Source: Prevotella sp. (GTDB lineage: Bacteria; Bacteroidota; Bacteroidia; Bacteroidales; Bacteroidaceae). From it: DNA of 64,000 nucleotides. The notes below the pieces were generated by a model. The model made no database searches, was not told where the DNA came from, and worked only from the letters and a program-made list of their open reading frames with translations. The first letter of the stretch is position 1, and each line of letters starts with the position of its first letter. The stretch is taken from the NCBI GenBank assembly GCA_017554145.1, contig JAFZIZ010000007.1:1-64000 (forward strand). The letters are read 5' to 3'. Both the position numbers and the translations under genes were made by a program. Of the stretch, positions 60,251 through 64,000 are shown one piece after another.

Positions 60251-61444
60251 TTATAAGGTTTTCATCACCCTGTCTATCTCCTCAAACTGTTTTCCCATAT
60301 TCAGGTTGAGATAGATGCGATAGAGGGCTGGTGCCCACTTACGTTTCTCATCGGGAGCCAACTTACGATACGCCTCCATATACGGACGGGCATCCATATA
60401 CAACTTCTGTATCTGCGTGCGATAGACACGCGGCTGGTTGCGCTGGTCGAGAGCCAGTGCCTGATTGAGTCTTGCCGTGGCAATATTATAATAGGCCTCA
60501 GCAAGCGTATCGTTCTTGCTGATAAGCTGTTCACTCAACTGGATACAGTCATCGTAACGCTCGAGATTCAACAGCGCCACCGACTTTGCCAGGAGGAAGA
60601 GTTGCGAGTCAGGACTCATCTTCAGCGCCTGTTCTGCCACAACCAATGCCGAGTCGGGGCGGTTGTTGGCATGATAATAATCCACCAGACGAGGGAAGAA
60701 ATAGGCAAAATCAGGATAGCGACCAAAGCCTCGTTTCAGGGTCTCTTCATACGCCGCATCGTTATGCTGCCAGCGATAGGCCTCACAGACATACTGCAAG
60801 GCAAACTTCGCCTTGGCAGTATCACGCTCTGCCAGTTGACGATAGCGCAGCGTGCGCTCAGCATCCTGCATCTTATAACCCGTATATGTAGCCCAATAGG
60901 CCGCCTCCGGCATACGAACATCCTTCTGTAGATAATCATAGCCCGTGAAGAGCGGCATCTTATCAGTCTCCAGATAAGTCTCGAGAAAGTCGTAAGCCTG
61001 CAGATAGTCCTCCTTCCGCACATAGTAGGTACCCCCAAAATAGAGGTTCGGGCGCAACTGGTCGAGCAATGTCGCATGGTCGTCGCGATAGCGCAGCTTC
61101 ACCCTACCCTTCGCGTCGGGCATAGCATCCAACGTGTCGAGGGTTCCTGCGATGGCATAGAGGCGACGAGTGAGATTGAAGAAAGCAGCAGTATCATATT
61201 CCTGCTTCAGATACAGTTTCTCATTGGCTGCCTCGTATTGCTTCGTAACAGCCTCAAACCATGCCAGATAGATACGTTCATTCGTCCGATGACTCGGATC
61301 TCGCAAGAGATCGGTCATCAGCTTCTCAGCCTTTTCCAAATCCTTCCCACTCTTGATATAAGACCGTGCCTGACTGAGCTCTTTCTTCTGAGCCATCAGG
61401 CACGGTGTTATCGTGAGTAGAAAGAGAAGCAGAAATGCTCTCAT
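60251..61444 (-). CDS. Secreted TPR protein 1
   Basis: Protein of 397 residues with signal peptide (MRAFLLLFLLTITPCLMAQ) and several tetratricopeptide-like helix pairs (DSALVVAEQALKMSPDSQLF, LAEAYYNIATARLNQALALD). Probably a periplasmic or membrane-associated scaffold. Its ATG overlaps the previous gene's stop by one base, so it forms an operon with the second TPR gene, and both follow gyrA. Confidence 0.8.
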   Translation of the reverse strand: MRAFLLLFLLTITPCLMAQKKELSQARSYIKSGKDLEKAEKLMTDLLRDPSHRTNERIYLAWFEAVTKQYEAANEKLYLKQEYDTAAFFNLTRRLYAIAGTLDTLDAMPDAKGRVKLRYRDDHATLLDQLRPNLYFGGTYYVRKEDYLQAYDFLETYLETDKMPLFTGYDYLQKDVRMPEAAYWATYTGYKMQDAERTLRYRQLAERDTAKAKFALQYVCEAYRWQHNDAAYEETLKRGFGRYPDFAYFFPRLVDYYHANNRPDSALVVAEQALKMSPDSQLFLLAKSVALLNLERYDDCIQLSEQLISKNDTLAEAYYNIATARLNQALALDQRNQPRVYRTQIQKLYMDARPYMEAYRKLAPDEKRKWAPALYRIYLNLNMGKQFEEIDRVMKTL

Positions 61445-62655
61445 TAACGCATCTCTGCTTGAGCAGCCTTCGTTCTGGGATCGTCCTCACCATACAGGCC
61501 ATAGTATGCCTGATAGCGGTTGTAACCCCAGTTAGCCTGGTGCTTGTCGGGATCCAGTTCCTTTGCTCTGTCGAAAGCCTCAACAGCCTCCTGGAAGAAC
61601 TGCTTACGCTTGGCAGTATCATCGGAATTACCAGCCTGAACATTCAGACAGAGTCCGAGATAAGTCTGGATCACAGCATTCTCAGGATTGGCGGCAGCAG
61701 CCTTGCGAAGCCAGTTAGCTCCCTCTTCGGCGTTATTGTCGGCAATAGCCATCATACCCTTGTTGGCCAAAGCAGTATAGCTGTTAGGATACTTAGCAAG
61801 GTGGTTGTCGAGCAGAGCTGTCTGAGCAGCCTTGTCCTTCATACCATCATACATGCTGAAGAGTGCATCGAGCACGACATCATTCTCAGGATCCTGATTG
61901 TAGGTAGCTTTCAGGGTCTCAATGAACTGCAGAGAGTCAGCCTTTGATGTCAAAGTAGAACGATGTGCATAGAGCTTAGAGTTCAGGGCATCCTTCTTCA
62001 TCTCGGGATCCTGCATGGCGATGTCGAAATACTTGTCGGCACGAGCCAGATCCTTTTCCTCGAAAGCATAACGACCTGCAAAATAAGCCACCTGTCCGAT
62101 ATAAGCCTTCTCGGGCTCGTGGTTCTGCTCTGCGAAGAGAGGATCGGAAGAAGAATCCAAGAATGCACCCCAGTACTTCAGGGCAGCACCCACGTTGTGG
62201 ATATGAGCCATGTCCTGACCGATGTTCACCAGATGAGCACGGAGAGGCCAGACACGCTCAGCGTTCTTCTTGTCGAACTTAGGAGCCACCTTACCCTTGG
62301 CATTGGGAAGCTGGTCGTACTTGTTACACTCAAGAGCGGCATTGATAGCGTTGCAGATACCATCGCCCAGACCCAGCGTGTCGTATGGCTCAATCTTGCC
62401 AGTACCCAACTGCTGGTTAGCCTGATTCTGAGCTATCGTACCCGTTTCCTTAGTGACCTTGTTCATGGCGAGGTCGACTAACTTATTGTAAGCGGCCGCT
62501 TTTTCCTCATCATTAGCGAGCTGGGCAGTCTTCATCAACTGAGCTGCCTCCTCATAAGTCTTCGCTTTTTTGATAGCCTTCAAAGCGTCACTGTCACCGG
62601 CAAAAGCCGTAGCGCTTGCTACGAACATCATTGCCATCATCATTACTTTTTTCAT
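61444..62655 (-). CDS. Secreted TPR protein 2
   Basis: Protein of 403 residues with signal peptide (MKKVMMMAMMFVASATAFAG). TPR-like repeats: AYIGQVAYFAGRYAFEEKDL, LDNHLAKYPNSYTALANKGM and AAAANPENAVIQTYLGLCLN. It is related in layout to the following TPR protein and may be an ancient duplicate. It starts 28 bases after gyrA. Confidence 0.82.
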   Translation of the reverse strand: MKKVMMMAMMFVASATAFAGDSDALKAIKKAKTYEEAAQLMKTAQLANDEEKAAAYNKLVDLAMNKVTKETGTIAQNQANQQLGTGKIEPYDTLGLGDGICNAINAALECNKYDQLPNAKGKVAPKFDKKNAERVWPLRAHLVNIGQDMAHIHNVGAALKYWGAFLDSSSDPLFAEQNHEPEKAYIGQVAYFAGRYAFEEKDLARADKYFDIAMQDPEMKKDALNSKLYAHRSTLTSKADSLQFIETLKATYNQDPENDVVLDALFSMYDGMKDKAAQTALLDNHLAKYPNSYTALANKGMMAIADNNAEEGANWLRKAAAANPENAVIQTYLGLCLNVQAGNSDDTAKRKQFFQEAVEAFDRAKELDPDKHQANWGYNRYQAYYGLYGEDDPRTKAAQAEMR

Positions 62656-62683
62656 AAGCTTTTAATATTGGTTGGTTAAACTT

Positions 62684-64000
62684 TTATTTATTTTCTGAAG
62701 ATTCGGAATTTTCGGAAGATTCTGAAGATTCGGAAATTTCTTCATATTCTTCCTCTGCCTGAGCATGCATGACCTTGCAAACACTAGCGATAGTATCGTT
62801 TTTCTTTGCCAGGTTAATCAGACGAACACCCTGGGTGGCACGACCCATCACACGGACATCAGCCACCTTCAGACGGATGAGGATACCCGACTTATTGATA
62901 ATCATCAGGTCGTTCTCGTCGGTCACTACCTTGATAGCCACCAGACGACCCGTCTTCTCCGTGATAGCGAGCGTCTTCACACCCTTCGTGCCACGCGCTG
63001 TCTTACGGTAGTCCTCTACCTCAGAACGCTTGCCATAGCCATTCTCAGAAACCACCATGATGGTCTCCTCGTTAGGATCGTTGACGCAGACCATACCTAC
63101 CACCTCATCGTCACCACCGTCGAGACGCATACCAATCACACCGGTAGATACACGTCCCATCGTACGTACCTGATCCTCATTGAAGCGAACGGCACGTCCA
63201 TTACGGTTGGCCAACAACAGTTCATTATTTCCATTGGTCAGACGAACGCCTACCACCTTGTCGCCCTCATTGATATTGATGGCAATCACACCTGCTGCAC
63301 GTACATTCTTATACTGGTTCAGACAGGTCTTCTTCACAATACCGTTCTTCGTAGCGAAGACGACATAGTGGGAGTTCAGGAACTCTTCGTCATTGAAGTT
63401 CTTGATGCGCAATACCGCATTGATGGCATCATCAGGCTCAATGTTCAGCATGTTCTGGATGGCACGACCCTTCGAGTTCTTGTCACCCTCGGGCACCTCG
63501 TAACACTTCTGCCAGTAGCAGCGTCCCTTCTGGGTGAAGAAGAGCAGTGTGTTGTGCATCGTGGCAGGATAGATATACTCGGTAAAGTCGTTGTCGCGAT
63601 GACGGGCAGCCTTCGCTCCTACTCCACCGCGTCCCTGCTCGTGGAACTCATCAAGCTTCGTACGCTTGATATAACCCATGTGCGAGATGGTGATCACCAC
63701 AGGATCATCGGGATAGAAGTCCTCGGCATTGAACTCGTGGTCGAACGGGATAATCTCCGTGCGACGCTCGTCACCATACTTCTCCTTCACCTCGAGCAGG
63801 TCGTTCTTCATCACCTCCTTACAACGCTCGGGATTGTCGAGAATCTCCTGCAACTCAGCAATGAGTTTCTGCAAGTCGTCAAACTCCTGATGGAGCTGGT
63901 CGACACGCAAGCCTGTCAACTGAGCCAGACGCATATCCACGATTGCCTTTGACTGGAGCTCATCGAGTTCGAAGCGAACTTCCAAGTTATGCTGGGCATC
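62684..64000 (-). CDS. gyrA: DNA gyrase subunit A (C-terminal 439 residues)
   Basis: The C-terminal part of GyrA; the catalytic Tyr region lies beyond the right edge. Visible are the end of the breakage-reunion domain (QSKAIVDMRLAQLTGLRVDQ) and the six-bladed beta-pinwheel: HISHMG-like repeats, GyrA box QGRGGVGAKAARH, later GVIGMRLDGGDDEVVGMVCV and GRLVAIKVVTDENDLMIINK. The tail is a Ser/Glu-rich acidic stretch (SESSESSENSESSENK) encoded by short repeats. Reading is open to the window edge. Confidence 0.95.
   Translation of the reverse strand, partial: DAQHNLEVRFELDELQSKAIVDMRLAQLTGLRVDQLHQEFDDLQKLIAELQEILDNPERCKEVMKNDLLEVKEKYGDERRTEIIPFDHEFNAEDFYPDDPVVITISHMGYIKRTKLDEFHEQGRGGVGAKAARHRDNDFTEYIYPATMHNTLLFFTQKGRCYWQKCYEVPEGDKNSKGRAIQNMLNIEPDDAINAVLRIKNFNDEEFLNSHYVVFATKNGIVKKTCLNQYKNVRAAGVIAININEGDKVVGVRLTNGNNELLLANRNGRAVRFNEDQVRTMGRVSTGVIGMRLDGGDDEVVGMVCVNDPNEETIMVVSENGYGKRSEVEDYRKTARGTKGVKTLAITEKTGRLVAIKVVTDENDLMIINKSGILIRLKVADVRVMGRATQGVRLINLAKKNDTIASVCKVMHAQAEEEYEEISESSESSENSESSENK

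Overview
The window looks like a chromosomal segment of a Prevotella-like member of the Bacteroidales. Support comes from Bacteroidetes-type promoters (TTTG, 19-20 bases, TAnnTTTG; clear copies at 58261-58291, 25022-25029 and 52442-52473), a Na+-pumping NADH:quinone reductase operon, a PPi-dependent phosphofructokinase, TamB, a VirE/DUF4248/HU/smalltalk module and Wza/Wzc-type exopolysaccharide genes. Genus is inferred from gene content; no rRNA is present.

Layout. 1-3974 (minus): nqrE (cut by the window edge), nqrD, nqrC, nqrB, nqrA. 4122-19980: housekeeping and envelope genes (TamB-like protein, GH25 lysozyme, PPi-phosphofructokinase, PlsC-like acyltransferase, amidase-like secreted protein, YgiQ radical SAM, tRNA-Arg(UCU), secreted alpha/beta hydrolase, priming sugar transferase). 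20287-29293: accessory island with a VirE-like primase/helicase protein, DUF4248, an HU-like protein, a 31-residue smalltalk protein, a phage-P5-like lysozyme, an AAA/DUF4143 ATPase, an AbiE-type toxin-antitoxin pair and a REP-associated tyrosine transposase (RAYT). 29407-50112 (minus): an AT-rich exopolysaccharide cluster with five glycosyltransferases, four pyruvyltransferase-family proteins, two Fe-S F420-hydrogenase-beta-like proteins plus the relic of a third, two LbH acetyltransferases, a frameshifted membrane acyltransferase, Wzy-like and Wzx-like proteins, a MenD-like TPP enzyme and a membrane-anchored beta-helix protein. 50282-53744: small accessory genes (four-helix-bundle protein, HNH-like protein, a three-gene mini-operon, a GxxExxY nuclease-fold gene bracketed by ~200-bp repeats). 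53769-58222: small membrane protein, Wza, HAD-like protein, Wzc. 58405-64000: phosphohexomutase, two TPR proteins and the C-terminal part of GyrA.

How the genes fit together. Sugar phosphates from the phosphohexomutase feed nucleotide-sugar synthesis. The priming transferase (18577-19980) starts a lipid-linked repeat unit, which the 29-48 kb glycosyl-, acyl- and pyruvyl-transferases extend and decorate. Wzx flips it, Wzy polymerises it, and Wzc with Wza control and export it. Two acyltransferase genes carry eight-base G tracts; in one the tract breaks the frame, so surface decoration may be phase variable.

The most unusual feature is non-coding. Many gaps between genes hold arrays with a strict 7-base period in at least eight sequence families, mixed with short perfect hairpins. 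Two arrays lie in frame inside genes (YgiQ and the four-helix-bundle protein). A RAYT gene sits among the hairpins. Three ~200-bp elements around the GxxExxY gene show paired base changes in a hairpin, and a perfect 28-bp inverted repeat lies inside an Fe-S protein gene.
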